From the NCBI RefSeq assembly GCF_943734655.1, contig NC_071353.1, positions 148,410,043-148,474,042 of the forward strand: a stretch of DNA of 64,000 nucleotides. The letters run 5' to 3'. Position numbers and translations under genes: made by a program. Position 1 is the stretch's first letter, and each line of letters starts with the position of its first letter. This document shows positions 1-12,900 of the stretch, piece by piece. The notes beneath the pieces were generated by a model. The model was not told the origin of the DNA, did no database searches, and saw only the letters and a program-made list of their open reading frames with translations. Source of the stretch: Sabethes cyaneus (Eukaryota > Arthropoda > Insecta > Diptera > Culicidae).

Positions 1-639
1 TAACTAATCAATAAATGAACAGCGGTCACGTTTAATTCTGAATACGGTTTATATTAGAATACTTTTGCAAATTCAAGTGGAATTCGGGAAAAAATATCAA
101 ATGTGGTTATTGCGCTTTTCAGAAAGTGCCTTCATTCTGAATAAGAATACGGCCAGTACGCCAGTTATCTCTGATAACTAATAGTTCTAAATTAATCGAA
201 TTCTTGAATATCCTTAATTCTCATATAGATATCCTAAAAATCCTTTATATGAAAACAAAATCACCAGATTCGGCTGGATATCGAAAAAAAATCTTAGAAT
301 CAATTTGATTAATGATTAAAATACAGATATTAGAGGATACAAAAATTTTTGTTGATTTTTATCCCATAATTTAGATAATTCATTCTATTGATGTTTCCAT
401 TTAGATCATGCAAAATTTCTACTAATATTGATCGAAGGGTTGTAGAATGTATAAAGTCATCTCGATAAGCAAGGAAATTACCATGGAGAGGGTGAGAAGA
501 AACAAAGTGAACCGTTGAAGAAAGGTACGAGCAAAATATTAAAAATTTTATTTAATTTTATAAAATCAGAAGGGAGAGAAAAACGTTTCGACGTCTTAAT
601 GTTAACATGATTTCATATTTTGCAGTTGCAAACATACAT
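1..639. other. scrib: Upstream scrib intron, AT-rich, nothing recognised
   Basis: This is AT-rich sequence with no exon-like frame and no repeat I can tie to other parts of the window. It is assigned to the scrib intron because the exon at 3821 needs a preceding exon further upstream. Confidence 0.6.
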
Positions 640-945
640 CTATGTAAGCTGTGGGGACAGTGGACGCTTGGCAGCGATCGGCTTTGGGGTTTAGCGGCGG
701 ATTCCCGTTATAAATACTGTGCACTAGCTCTTTGGTGGGGGCGAGGGTGGCGAGGCGGGTGCGACTCTATGGTTTAAAGCTTCTGTCGACTACCGCGAAC
801 GTCCAGGTCGTGCTGCGTTCAAATGGAAGGCGCCCGGGGCGACATTGTCTGTCGCGTCAAGAAGAACTGTCCGTTTCACATTTGCCGGATACTCTGATGA
901 TAACCACACACCCGACGACGGACCCGACATAGAGTTTTATACGTT
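640..945 (+). repeat. Dispersed repeat family A, copy 1 (possibly tRNA-derived)
   Basis: Shares a core with 1925-2160 and 56035-56600: CTATGGTTTAAAGCTTCTGT, then GACTACCGCGAAC, CCAGG and a GTTCAAAT element. A related module at 16465-16640 carries a textbook RNA polymerase III B box (GGTTCAAATCC), so the family may be a tRNA-derived SINE. The family name is unknown. Confidence 0.5.
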
Positions 946-946
946 A

Positions 947-1905
947 CTAGCTGGTCCGACAAACTTCATATTGCCACAAATTAACCTGTGTTGTACATAA
1001 ATCATGAATCTCGGATGATCTTTTTCACAATTTCAAGTTTTGAAGGTTTCTGAGAAGCTCAACCTTAGGTGTTTCATTTTGGCAGTTACGTAGCTATGAA
1101 AGCATGGCTAGTTTAATATACAAATTTGCAATTTTTCCTCATAGTAGAGTAGAAAACAACACCCCCATTGCTTAGCCAGAAAGCGGATAATATCGCGGAT
1201 AGCAATATTCGCCGTGATTGTATAACATTTTGCCGAAATGAAATGTACCATTTCACGGAAAACTTTCGTGGAAAGTACCATTTCGCTGTTGCTCGTTCGG
1301 ACCCAACAGAAGGAAAGTAATAGAGGTCAGTAGACCTAGAAAAACAAATAAACCTGATTTCCGCGAGGGGGCAGATTCAAAAATTTCTGGAGTTTAATTG
1401 GTTTTTCAGCTACGCAAAAAATTTTGTTTTATTTGTATCAGAGTCCTTATCCCACTACCACAAGGGTGAGGGGTCTCAAACCATTATAAAATAAATCCAT
1501 GCCTCCAAAATCGCTTACATACAAAATTTGGTTCCATTTGCTTGATAAGTTTTCGAGTTATGTGGAAATTTGTATTTCATTTGTATGGGAGCCCCCCCTC
1601 ATGAATAGGAGAGGGGTCCTAATTCATCATAGAAAAAAATTTTGTCTCCAAAAACACCCACATGTAAAATTTTGTTCCATTTGCTTGATTAATTCTCGAG
1701 TTATGCAGAAATTTGTGTTTCATTTGTATGGGAGCCCCCCCCTTCATAGTGGGGAGAGGGGTCTCTAACCATCGTAATAACCTTCCCTGGCCCCAAAAAC
1801 ACCTGCATGCAAATTTTCACTCCGATCGGTTCAGTAGTTTTCGATTCTCTAAGGATTAAGGAACATACGGACGGACAGACAGAAATCCATTTTTATAGGT
1901 ATAGA
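947..1905 (-). mobile_element. Non-autonomous Helitron-like element, copy 1
   Basis: Read on the minus strand it begins TCTATACC and ends GGACCAGCTAG, flanked by A and T as Helitron insertions are (A946, T1906). The inside carries two to three copies of the ~145-bp tandem unit found in the other copies and a GGAC/GACA microsatellite close to the TC end. No transposase or Rep/helicase frame is present. Reading frames across it are not genes. Confidence 0.65.
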
Positions 1906-1924
1906 TTACATTTATTTCACCACA

Positions 1925-2160
1925 ATAATATTTCTAGCGCTCGGTTTTTGATGTTTGGCGACGAATTCCCGTTGTAAATACGGCACACTAGCCGTTTGGT
2001 CTCGGAGGTTTGGAGGCCGGTGCGGCTCTATGGTTTAAAGATTATATCGACTACCGCGAATGCCCACATCGCGCTGCGCTCAACAAATGCCAGGGAAATG
2101 CAAGATGAAGACTGAAGATTGAAGATTGTATCGCGTCAGGAAGAACTGATTCAAGATAAT
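1925..2160 (+). repeat. Dispersed repeat family A, copy 2
   Basis: Starts with ATAATATTTCTAGCG, shared with the copy at 56035, then GGCGACGAATTCCCGTTGT and the CTCTATGGTTTAAAG module shared with copy 1. It abuts the TC end of the Helitron-like element, so copies 1 and 2 could be pieces of one composite insertion. Confidence 0.5.
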
Positions 2161-3820
2161 TACATATTTTCTAACCTTAAGAGAAGCGTTTCTTGGTGGT
2201 TTTACCTGTAGTTTGGATTCAGTTTTTATTTTCTTTTTGCCTGACCTTGCTTCCAAATAAGCTTTTCAACGATTTCAAGCTAAAGTGCCTTTTTTCGCTT
2301 TCTTAAAGTAGATAAAAACCATCTACCTACCTACAAATGGTTTTGTTTTAATAACTTAGTTTTAAAGAATCAAAATTTAAGAATAATAAAATATATGAAT
2401 GATGGAAAAACAAACATATGAACAAGTGAATTTATAAAACGATCTCATTTATTTCCGCATCCGTTCTATTAGATTCCACCACTGATTAGTATTTTCGATT
2501 AAATTTAAGACACTTTGATGAGCTCTCCGAACGGCAGGTTTTGGAAGCTCCCGGGGCAGGACATCATAAACCGCAAAAGTTGCACGTCCGTATGCATACG
2601 AGCGTAAAGGTGCATATAGACGAACAATTTGGTTGCCGTCAGCAACTCCGTCCGTCCGTCAGCATAATTTGTTTGTCACTGCTTTCAAGGCACTTGCTCG
2701 TTCTATATCTGCTGCCGCCCAGGCCTCTGGTCGGTCATCTGTAGCCTGATTATTCTCAACGGCATTCGTACCGTACCAAAAATTGGAAGCTTTCTTCAGC
2801 AATTCTCAACCTAATAATTTGATATTTGGCCTCCTTCCGAAATACCGCAAGGAAGTCGTTTAGGTACTCAACCTGTTTGTTTTATTTTATAAGTTTTAAT
2901 CGATACAATCACGTTTAAACTTGAAAATTCTTACTCATCTTAAATTTTTTCTCTGAGTGTAAACCCAATTGCACTTTCTTCTGGATGTAAACTTTCTTCT
3001 CATTCAACCACACTTTGGCTCCAAGCACGAGAAAGGAACAACTCCTTATAATTACATTTTGTTTCTCTTTTTTTCTTCTTCATTTTAATTTACCTCTCTA
3101 TTGTCATATCTGGCTGCCAGCAGCAGCAGCAACAGCAGCAGCAGATCATATCTATAGGCAAACGGTGAATCTGCTGCCACATTTACGACGCTTTCCGTTG
3201 ATGAAATCTCTTTTACCTTTCTCGTCATTCAACCACCAGCACCACAGCGCCTCTAGCGTTTTGTGCCTCAACTGCAACCCTTGATTGACACACGACGTTG
3301 CTCAGACAACGATACCGATGACGCTCAGCCCAGCCAGCCGTTCATTTGGGGTCATTGATGATGTGGGTTGGCTGGCAAATGGCCGCTGGCTGACGCGGCG
3401 AAAGAGAGGTGTCTTCCTATATGTAGTATTTATCAGTTCGTTCACTTTGCGCCGCGACCTTTTCGCTTTCTGCTGCTGCATCATGTGACCGCGGGCGGGT
3501 GGATAAGCCTGGTTAAATCGACCTACAAAACACAATCTTCATAACGATTTTCTTTTTTTTTTGCGGGTGGTTGTCAAATTCGCCACAGCGCATCACAATG
3601 CAATGCAACTGCAACAAAGCAACCTGGTGATGAAAAATGCTGTGGTTGCTTGCTTGGCCGTATCGTATCTGGGTCATTTTGCTGTCGATTCCGTTTCGTT
3701 TGCCTTGAAGCTTCCAGCAAAGTACCTACACACTAACAAGCTCTAATTAAACCGAACACCCCACCCATTGGAGGAAGTGCATTGCTTGCTAATTGTTTGT
3801 TGTTTCTTTTTTGCTTGCAG
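2161..3820 (+). other. scrib: Upstream scrib intron, mostly unique sequence
   Basis: No exon with LRR character is present. A CAG-rich run lies at 3118-3144. A strong pyrimidine tract and TTGCTTGCAG acceptor close the intron at 3820. Short open frames here lack recognisable domains and are treated as noise. Confidence 0.6.
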
Positions 3821-3989
3821 ATATCGGTGACATTCCGGATGACATTAAACACCTGCGCAGTTTACAGGTTGCCGATTTTAGCTCCAATCCGATTCCGCGG
3901 CTGCCGGCCGGTTTCTCGCAGCTGCGAAATCTCACGGTGCTCGGCCTGAACGATATGTCCCTGACGACGCTACCGCAGGACTTTGGATG
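3821..3989 (+). CDS. scrib: scrib exon encoding LRRs (about repeats 4-5)
   Basis: The exon follows a long pyrimidine tract and TTGCTTGCAG. It starts with the last two bases of a codon and ends with the first two bases of the next, before GTGAGT. It encodes IPDDIKHLRSLQVADFSS and then PRLPAGFSQLRNLTVLGLND, two typical LxxLxLxxN-type repeats, plus the start of a third. The preceding exon would supply the first base of an N/D/H/Y-type codon and lies upstream of the window. The residue split across the downstream junction reads TG|T, a cysteine, where I recall serine in Drosophila. Confidence 0.95.
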
Positions 3990-6900
3990 GTGAGTTTGTT
4001 TGTTTGCTTTTTTTTCTTTCTTATTTTGGGTTGCCATGACTCAACATCATCAGCTAGCATCAACATTCCAACCGGTTTTACAATCGCATTAATATTCACA
4101 GTCTACTTCGATATGACGCAATCGCACCAAATCGAGTCAACGTTTGACATTAGTTCTTTTTTGTTTTTCTTTTTTTTTTGTTTACGCAGTCTAACGAAGC
4201 TGGAATCGCTGGAGCTGCGCGAGAATCTGCTCAAAAGTTTACCGGAATCGATCAGCCAGCTCGGCAAACTGGAACGGCTCGATTTGGGGGATAACGAAAT
4301 CGAAGAGCTTCCGCCCCACCTGGGCTATCTGCCGTCGCTGCAGGAACTGTGGCTCGATCACAACCAGCTGCAGAAGCTTCCGCCGGAGATTGGGCTGCTG
4401 AAGAATCTGGTCTGTTTGGACGTGTCCGAGAACGGGCTCGAAGAGCTGCCGGAGGAAATCGGCGGGCTGGAAAGTTTGACCGACCTGCACCTGTCGCAGA
4501 ACCGGCTGGAGAGTCTGCCGGACGGTATCTCCAAGCTGACCAAGCTGACGATCCTGAAGCTGGACCAGAATCGGTTGCACACGTTGAACGAAAGCATCGG
4601 CCAGTGTGTGCACATGCAGGAGCTGATCCTGACCGAGAATTTCCTAAACGAGCTGCCTTACACGATCGGCAATATGACACTGCTGAACAATCTGAACGTG
4701 GACCGAAACTCGCTGGTGTCCGTTCCGAGCGAGATAGGAAACTGCAAGAGTTTGGGCGTGCTGAGTTTGCGCGAGAACAAACTAACCAAACTGCCAGCGG
4801 AGCTGGGGAATTGCTCCGAGCTGCACGTGCTGGACGTTTCCGGAAACCTGCTGCAGTATTTGCCCTATTCCTTAGTGAACCTACAGCTGAAGGCGGTGTG
4901 GCTTTCGGAAAACCAAGCACAACCGCTGCTAACATTCCAACCGGACGTAGACGAGGCGACGGGCGATCAGGTTCTGACCTGCTTCCTGCTGCCCCAGCAG
5001 GACTACGTCCCACCCAGTCCGGAGAATCGCGAAGACACCGACTCCGAAGACTGGGAAGAACGGGAAGCATCGCGCACACATTCGGTGAAATTCAGCGAAG
5101 ATTCCAACGCAGACAAGGACACGCCCTTCGTCCGCCAAAACACGCCCCACCCGAAGGAGCTAAAACTTAAGGCGCACAAACTGTTTGCCAAGGAGCGCAA
5201 ATCGGACGACATGAGCGGTGCCAATCTTGACACACTGTCAGAGGAATCGTCCTCGAAACCGTCGCTGCTGAACAAGACGGGCACCGCCGGTGCCACCATG
5301 GACGACATTCAGGGCAGTGTCCCAAATGAACCACCCATTTCCGAAGAAAATCCCAACAAGGAAAACGAACAGCAACAACAGCAACAGTACGGCACTGAGG
5401 ACGACAACTACGAGAAGCGGGTCGGATTTGACGTCAACGAGGAGGAGGAACACTACTATCCGGACGAAAACGAGGACGGACCCGAGAAGAAGCCCATTTC
5501 CAAGCTGCATCGAAGGTAAAGCCTAGTAGAAATTTCCGAACTTTCAATCAGAAAACAAAAAACTAATTATGACCTAATCCTCCGCGCACAGGGACACCCC
5601 GCATCACCTGAAAAACAAACGCGTCCATCACGCCATGTCCGAAAAGAACAACAGTCTGGTGCTGAATTCGCTCAAACTGAAGGAATCGCTTCCGCCAGCG
5701 CCGCTGTTGGACGAACATCCGCCGCCGCCGCATCCGGTGGTGCTGGAAACGGTAGCGGAACCTCCCGAAGCCGGTGAAGGTAAGTCCGTCAGTCGCATCC
5801 CGTGATGCGCGCGCGGTATTGTCATGTTGTCACTTTTCGATGCGAGTCACAATCGAACAACGAGGCAGAGCCAGAGACAGAGACAGGTGGCAATTAATCA
5901 TCGCTGGTTCGTTTCGTTGCTTGCGCAAATGGTGCATGAAACTTGGAAGGTGCCCTACCTATACCTATACGATTTTGTGTTGTATTGTATGATTTCCAAA
6001 CACTCTACTCTTGCGAGTGAAACGACGACGACGACGACGGAGACGGAGACGACAGTATCAGCGACTGCCTCCGGCAGATACAGGCGGTCGATAATGTTGT
6101 CTAATGGTTAGGAATTTCGATGTTTACCTTTTTTATCGGTAACGATTTGCTCACATTCCTATTAATAGTTACCGTGTTTTTTTATAAACAGATTGATAAA
6201 AGGTTGCACTTATAATTGATTGTAATGAAAAATTCTTGTTAATGACACAGTTTTCGAAAACTGCGTTCAAATCAAGTGGGATAAAATTTAAATTAACTTA
6301 CTTTTAAATTACTCATTACATACCGTGACTGATAGCGCGCAATTTAGTACCCCCGGTTTAACGACAAGAGCGTGACGACATTTCACAACACCACCCGCAC
6401 CCGCACTTACTCGGCATATCTACCGAACGCCGGTAATTGCTGCGGCACGTACTATCATCTATCGGTTGTGATAGTTCGAGTCAAGTACATACATAGTAGC
6501 AGGCAGTGCAGCAGTGTAGATACGTATGCAGATGAAGCAATAATAAAATTGTCGTTTATCTGACAATTACTGACGACGATGACGACGACGACGACAACGT
6601 CGTCGTTCGTATTGCTGTGCTGCGTGCCTGCTCGGAATTAGTCAACTAACTGGTTGACTGTGACTCTGACTATAGAAGCAAGACGACAGACTGTCGTCTG
6701 CCGTACTATCTACACTCTAAGGTATCCAATTAAATGACTTAAAAATGAGAATAATTGTTTAACCTTCGCCATTGTGGTGAACCTTGACTGACTGACTGAC
6801 TGCCTTCAGTCGCGGTAGGAAAAATTGACAGGGAACTTAAACTTGATTACAGACGTACTCGAAAACCCTCACACACAAATTGATATGCCAAAAAATGAGG

Positions 6901-9900
6901 AAAAGACGGCAAAAAGAAAGTGAAATGACGAGGAACGAACGTTAGAAAACTGGAAATGGTGACCAGAATGACGAAAATCCTCACAAGAACATTCAAAAAG
7001 CGAGAAAGGAATGCCAAAAGAGAAAACGAACAAAACGTGACGAAAAGACTGCAAATTATACCGAAAAGACAACGCAAAAGCTAAAACCCAGACAAAAACG
7101 GCAAAAGAAGTTGTAAGAAAGGATGACAATGAGATGAACAAAATCGCGAAGAATAAAAAGTGAAATAATTACGAAAAGATTACAAAGAATAACAAATACG
7201 ACAAAAAGATGAGGAAAAAAAACGAAAACCAGATGCCAAACACGTAAAAAGATCTACTTAACAAGCGAAAAGATAACAAAAAGAAGACACAATTATAGAA
7301 AAAAAGATAGAAAAACAGCAAAAAATCGTTACACAGAAGGCCAGAAATCGACAACAGGGCGACGGATAGAAGACGAAAAAATGTCAATCAAACGACAGCG
7401 AAAAAATGACAAAAACACGAGAAAAAGACGGCTAAAGGATGGTGAAATGACAACGAAAAGACGGAAGAGATTACAAAAGACAAAACCGGCACAAAAAATA
7501 CATTGCGAGTAAGTTTGAGAAAGTTCAAAAAGTCAAAATAGATAACGAATAGATAACCAATGAAAAGAGAAAATTCCGAGGCGGAACGAAAAGACAAGGA
7601 AAAGGTAATGAAAAGATAATGCAAAGCAAAGCAAAGCCTAGGTGCTACATTCCGTTATCGAAACTTTGCCTTCTGATTTAATACGACAGACTTCACAGCC
7701 AGCTGTTGGAGTACAGGACAATTGCAGGGCCAGTTGCTACGATCCTATTGACTCTTCCACCCCAGTCGGAATTCGTACATACGACGACTGGCTTATCAGG
7801 CCAGCATAATACCTCGAAGCCTACTGGGTGGCCGAAAAGATAATGAAAAGACGTCGAAATGATTACGGAAAATGGCCAAAAGGACAGCAAAAATACAAAA
7901 AATAAACGAGTAAAATCCAATAAAGTCAAATATACGACGGACAAAAGACGAAAACACAGCGAAAAGATATCGAACATATGACAAAAGGAGAGTGGAAAAA
8001 TGAAAATACATAGTGAAAAAAGTTTTCGACGCAAAATTCACAAAAAGGCAGCAAAAACGACGAAGAGACGTAAAAAAGAAAACGTAAAGATGACGAAGAG
8101 ACGTTAAAAGACGACGAAAGAGCTAAAACGGTGTCAAAAAAGAACAGAAGCAACAAAAAATGCCAGAAAAGCTATGAAGAGATGAGAAAAAAAACAGTTA
8201 CATGACGGAACAATGACAAAAGAACGATGGAAAGATAATGTAAACAAGAAAAAAAATGGCAAAAAACAACGAGACGATCAAAAGACAGTAAAAATGGAAA
8301 GAAAATTACACGGAAAGTTCACAAGAATAGACAACCAAAATTTAAAAAAAAATAAAAACGCTAAAAAGTTCGAAAATAAACAAAAAAGCAACAAAAATAC
8401 CAAAATGGACGGTGAAAAGACTTTGAAAACACTACCTAGGGACGACGGAAGGACGAAGAAAAGGCAGCAAAAAGACAACGAAAAGCTGTTGAACGGTGAA
8501 AAAACAGTGAAAAAAATTTCTACGCAGAACTCACAAAAAAGACAGCAAAAACGACGAAGAAACGAAAAAAAGAAAACGTAAAGATGACGAAAAGATGACG
8601 AAAGAGCTAAAACGGTGTCAAAAAAAGGAAAAAAGCAACAAAAAATGCCAGAAAAGCTATGAAGAGATGAAAAAAAACAATTACATGACGGAAAAATGAC
8701 AAAATAACGATAGAAAGATAATGTAAACAAGACAAAAAAGGGTATAAAAGAACGAGACGATCAAAAGACAGTAAAAATGAAAAGAAAATTCCACGGAAAG
8801 TTTACAAGAATAACGAGAATGCGATGATTAGACAACCAAAATTAAAAGAAAAGAAAAAACGCAGAAAAAAGTTCGAAAACACCTTGTAAAACCGCGACAA
8901 AAATACCAAAATGGACGGTGAAAAGACTTTGAAAACACTACGTAAGGACGATGAAAAGGCAGCAAAAAGACAACGAAAAGCCGTTGAAATGTAAACGAAA
9001 AATAAAGGAAAATTGCCGGAACGGAAAAACCGATGCAAATGTGACGAATATATGATGGAGAAAGCTATTCCCGAATAAAAATGTATAGCGAAAAAACATT
9101 GGATTTCACTGTTACAAAACTTCGAAAAACCACATTGAAACAGTGAAAATCTTTGTCAAAGTTACACTGAAGTTACCAAAAATGCCGCTGTTTTCACAGT
9201 AAATTTTAAAGGAAACCGCCAATTTTACAGCGAATAAGGGGGTGATTAAGTGCTGTTACACTAAATTTTTCGGCTTTTTCCCATACAAATATAAACCAAA
9301 AACAGTGAACTTTGTGGTACATTCACTGTAAGTTTTACACTATTTTACAATAAAGTTACAATAAAATTTAAGGTCAATTCTGCAAATAAAACTGTAGGCT
9401 TTCGGATTATTAGGACGAAATAAAACCGGCTGATTAATTATGGTATTTCATGTTTTTGAAAAGATACGATGACAATGAAGGTCAAGGTCAAGTCATAAAA
9501 ACAACGAGATTGGTCTATTCCATAGGAGCGCGGAGCCTTCCCCCGAACACCCGCGTTGAGAATCGCGGCTGTCACGCTGACAGACAGACGAACACCGTAA
9601 GTCGCAAGCGCCTGCATAGTGTCGTCGGCCCGTCAGTAAAACGAATTAGATTAAACTTCCCGTTCGGTGGTTTCTACAGTATGCGGAGGAAGAGGCACAA
9701 TTTGTGTCTAAAAATAACTCAATCTGCCAACGGTTCGACCTTAGATAGAGATGATTTCCGGCGGCCATTTGCTTCGAAACAACTTGCTCTTCCTCCGTCC
9801 TTCCGACGGAGATTGCTAAGCGTCTCATTCCACCAGGGCACATCACGGCAAACTGTTCGCGTGTTAAACATACGACGACTGGCTTATTAGACCAGCGTCT

Positions 9901-12900
9901 TACCTCGAGGCCAACTGGGAGGTAGATGATCCCCAAAGGAAATCCAATTGGTTTTCCTCGGATCATTGAAATTGTTCTCTCTTTAGAGGATTAGCCTCGA
10001 TGTCGAAAATGATATGTCTGTGGTCTGATAAACTTGGTTCATCAGTGACATGCCAATTATTGACTTTCTCAGATATAGAGGCGCTACCCTAGTAGCACAG
10101 TTGTTTCAAACCGGTTGTGGCAACCGATTTGTGACTAATTTTAGTCGTAAATAAGTTGCTGTAACTAAAAGTGCCAAATATGTGCTGCTTGGGTACATAG
10201 AGTAAGGTCTAGGACCTCTTGTCTGATAGCGTTTATAAAGGTGGGGTCATTCCCTACATTGATTACATTGACCTCGTTAGAAGTACGATATTCAAGTAGG
10301 TACTCACCCCTGATGTTTGTGTCCGAGCTGCCCCATATCGTGTGGTGCGCATTTGCGTCGCAGCCTATCACGTACGGCTTGTTGACTACCTTGCAGTACC
10401 GCACGAGTTCAGTTACCTCGGGCGGTGGTATTTTGTCCTTGTCCCCTGAAAAGTAGGAGGACGCAACGACTATCTCCTGCTTCCCTCTAGTCCTACGGGA
10501 CTACGCGATGGCAACGACTTCGCGTTGGATGAATTCTGTAATTGGAGAAAATGTTATTTTCTTATTTAACAGAATAGCAGTTCCCTGCTAGCACAGTTGT
10601 TATTAACTAGTTGTGGTAACCGATTAATGACTAAATTCAGTCATAAATAGGTTGTAGCAACCAGAAATGACAAAAGTGTGTTACTTGAGTCCTAGGCTTG
10701 GACTGTGTATTGCAATAGATTAGCGTGCTTACCATTAGCGCCGGATATACCGAGGATCGTGGTGTCGTTAATTCATGGCTCCTGGATCAGAGCAGCACTC
10801 AGCTGCTCATTGGTGAACCTCCGGCTTAGAACACTAGATGCGTCCTTGGCATGGTGGAGGTTCACTTCAACGCAGCGAAAGCTGCTCATTTTGTGGCAGG
10901 ATTACCGTTTTCAGCTTGATCCAATAATGGATCGAGCCTTGGCTAACGGGTCCCAGCAGCGTTTTCGCTGAGTTGAGCGGCCGAGTCCCCCACACCGGCA
11001 GGCTTCGGGTGCTGCAGGCGACAGGCCACAGATATCCGACCCGCACTTAACGGTTACTGTGTCACTATTGTAAAATCATGTTTTCGGAGCTTCGTGCACC
11101 GTTTCCGCAGATTATATTAAAATACATATTCCCTTTAGATGTATAATTTCGCAGTTGCCACCGACCAGCGCAATAACATTAGCATCTAAATTGTCATAAA
11201 CCATGATAAATTATTTTGAAATTTTCCCAGTAATGTTTGTTTTATTTTTTAACACCAAACACCTATCCAGCCCACAATTTCAGGGTCACTATACGCTGCT
11301 GAACAAAGTTATCGTTCCCAGCGTTGGAAAGAAGTGTTAATACAAACAGCATAATCGCTCCCAATTGCCATTCCGCCATGCCAGCAAGATAACAGTAGTA
11401 CGTATTGAGGTTTCGGAGGGAACGGAATGTACCTGTTCTGTTTACCCGCCCGATCTACGACGATCTGCGTCTTCCTGATAACGCACGTTTCTTATCTTGC
11501 GCAACCAACCTGTCAACCAGAAACGACGATGAAAATTCGGGGAGCGGTTTATGCTATCACTTTTCCCCAACACGCATGTTCCACTGTGATAACGTTTTTG
11601 TAGCAATATTTTGTATTATCCGAGTCTAACTTGGTTCATAGTTAAAATCTAAGCAATAACTAAAATATAATTGAAAACGCACAATAAGTTTTCATGCAAT
11701 AAAAACTTTCACAGTAAAGTTTGCATTTAATACTCCAGCAAGCAAGAGTGGCAACCGTGGATTTTAATTCCCTCCCTAAGGGATTGGTGACCAAAGTCGG
11801 TCATAAAAGCCACAACAGAGCAATAAAACTCCAATTGTTACTTTGAGAAAGTTTCTAAATCGCCTCCAATCCAACTTTCTGGAAACCGAACATGACGAAT
11901 CGATAGACGATTACCTAGTTTCACCTGTTGTAATGTTGCTTAACTCTCCCAAGTCACCCAGCCAAATGTCAGTCAGGCTTCGGCTTGGGCGGTAGCTAAG
12001 CATGTTTGCTTTCCACACTTGATATCTTCGTTACCGGGGAAAAGCACAGACAATAAAGGTGGCAACAACATCACCAACACAATGAACCCCAAACAACAAA
12101 CGCCCAATTCTGTTCAAATCCAGAGCACAACATTAGGGGTTTACACAATCTGGTTTCGGATTGGGTCAATATGTTTGTCCCTGTTATTTCAACCCGTATT
12201 ATTTATCCACACTCGTCGTTCGTCCGTCGCCGGCACTACACTGATAACACGTGTGTGTGCACGCAAGTATTAATGTGCTGCTCTCCCGTCACTGCCAAAG
12301 CCCTACAACTCTACTATAACACCGTGGCAAACAGCGGCAACGGTAGCGGCGGTGGTGTGGCAATAATCTAGGCCATGCATGTACAATTGGGTATAGGTCA
12401 TCCCCGTGACTTGGCTTGATTAACCCATCGTGTGCGCGGGGCCGCCACCCCGCGGAACGGAACGGACGGACGGACGCACCAATTTGGGTAAACAGAATCG
12501 GTCAAATAAATGGCCACCTATTATTGCTATTAGAGGTGTACTTCGCCGTTCAGTTCATCGCCACGCTTGTTTGTGCACCGGCCCGTGCCGAAATGGTCGA
12601 CGTCGATATGTCGTTGTGATGTGCGTGCCTTACCGACACCGGGCGCGCGGGTCCAATAGTGCAAGTGGAATTTCAAATGATAAAATAATTGAAAATAAGA
12701 AGTGATTAGAATTTTTGTTTCAAGTTCAGTTCAGTTTATTTTGAAAATGGTTTTTCGAGGGAACAAAATGTTTTGTAACAGAAGGAACAACAAATAAAAT
12801 TCAGTCATACTTGCAATCGAAATTTTGAATGTGTATGAACAAATGATTTTGCAGCACGACAACGCTTCGTCACATCGAATTTTTGATTTGAATTTCTGGA

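Larger units (their letters stand above)
9966..10880 (-). pseudogene. Decayed non-LTR retrotransposon endonuclease (EEP domain)
   Basis: Minus-strand translation gives an apurinic-type endonuclease in order: VNLHHAKDASSVLSRRFTNE, ALIQEP (the expected Trp is now a TGA stop), then GCDANAHHTIWGSS with the DxNAHH motif, then VLDLTLC, and finally SLSDHRHIIFDIE with the SDH motif. The domain is interrupted by two MITEs (10087-10193 and 10583-10691); without them it would have about the normal length of roughly 230 residues. Jockey/LOA-type elements carry this domain. No intact reverse transcriptase follows on this strand. Confidence 0.8.

Noticed and set aside
3015..3746. Short frames before the first LRR exon
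   Set aside because: None encodes LRR sequence or ends in a donor of the phase needed by the exon at 3821.
4239..5526. Long frames overlapping the LRR exon in other frames and on the minus strand
   Set aside because: Shadows of the scrib exon caused by its GC-rich, Leu/Glu-rich codons; no independent domain.
8213..8730. Lys/Arg-rich + frame and 150-residue - frame
   Set aside because: Same base-bias artefact in the purine array, broken by a tandem duplication.
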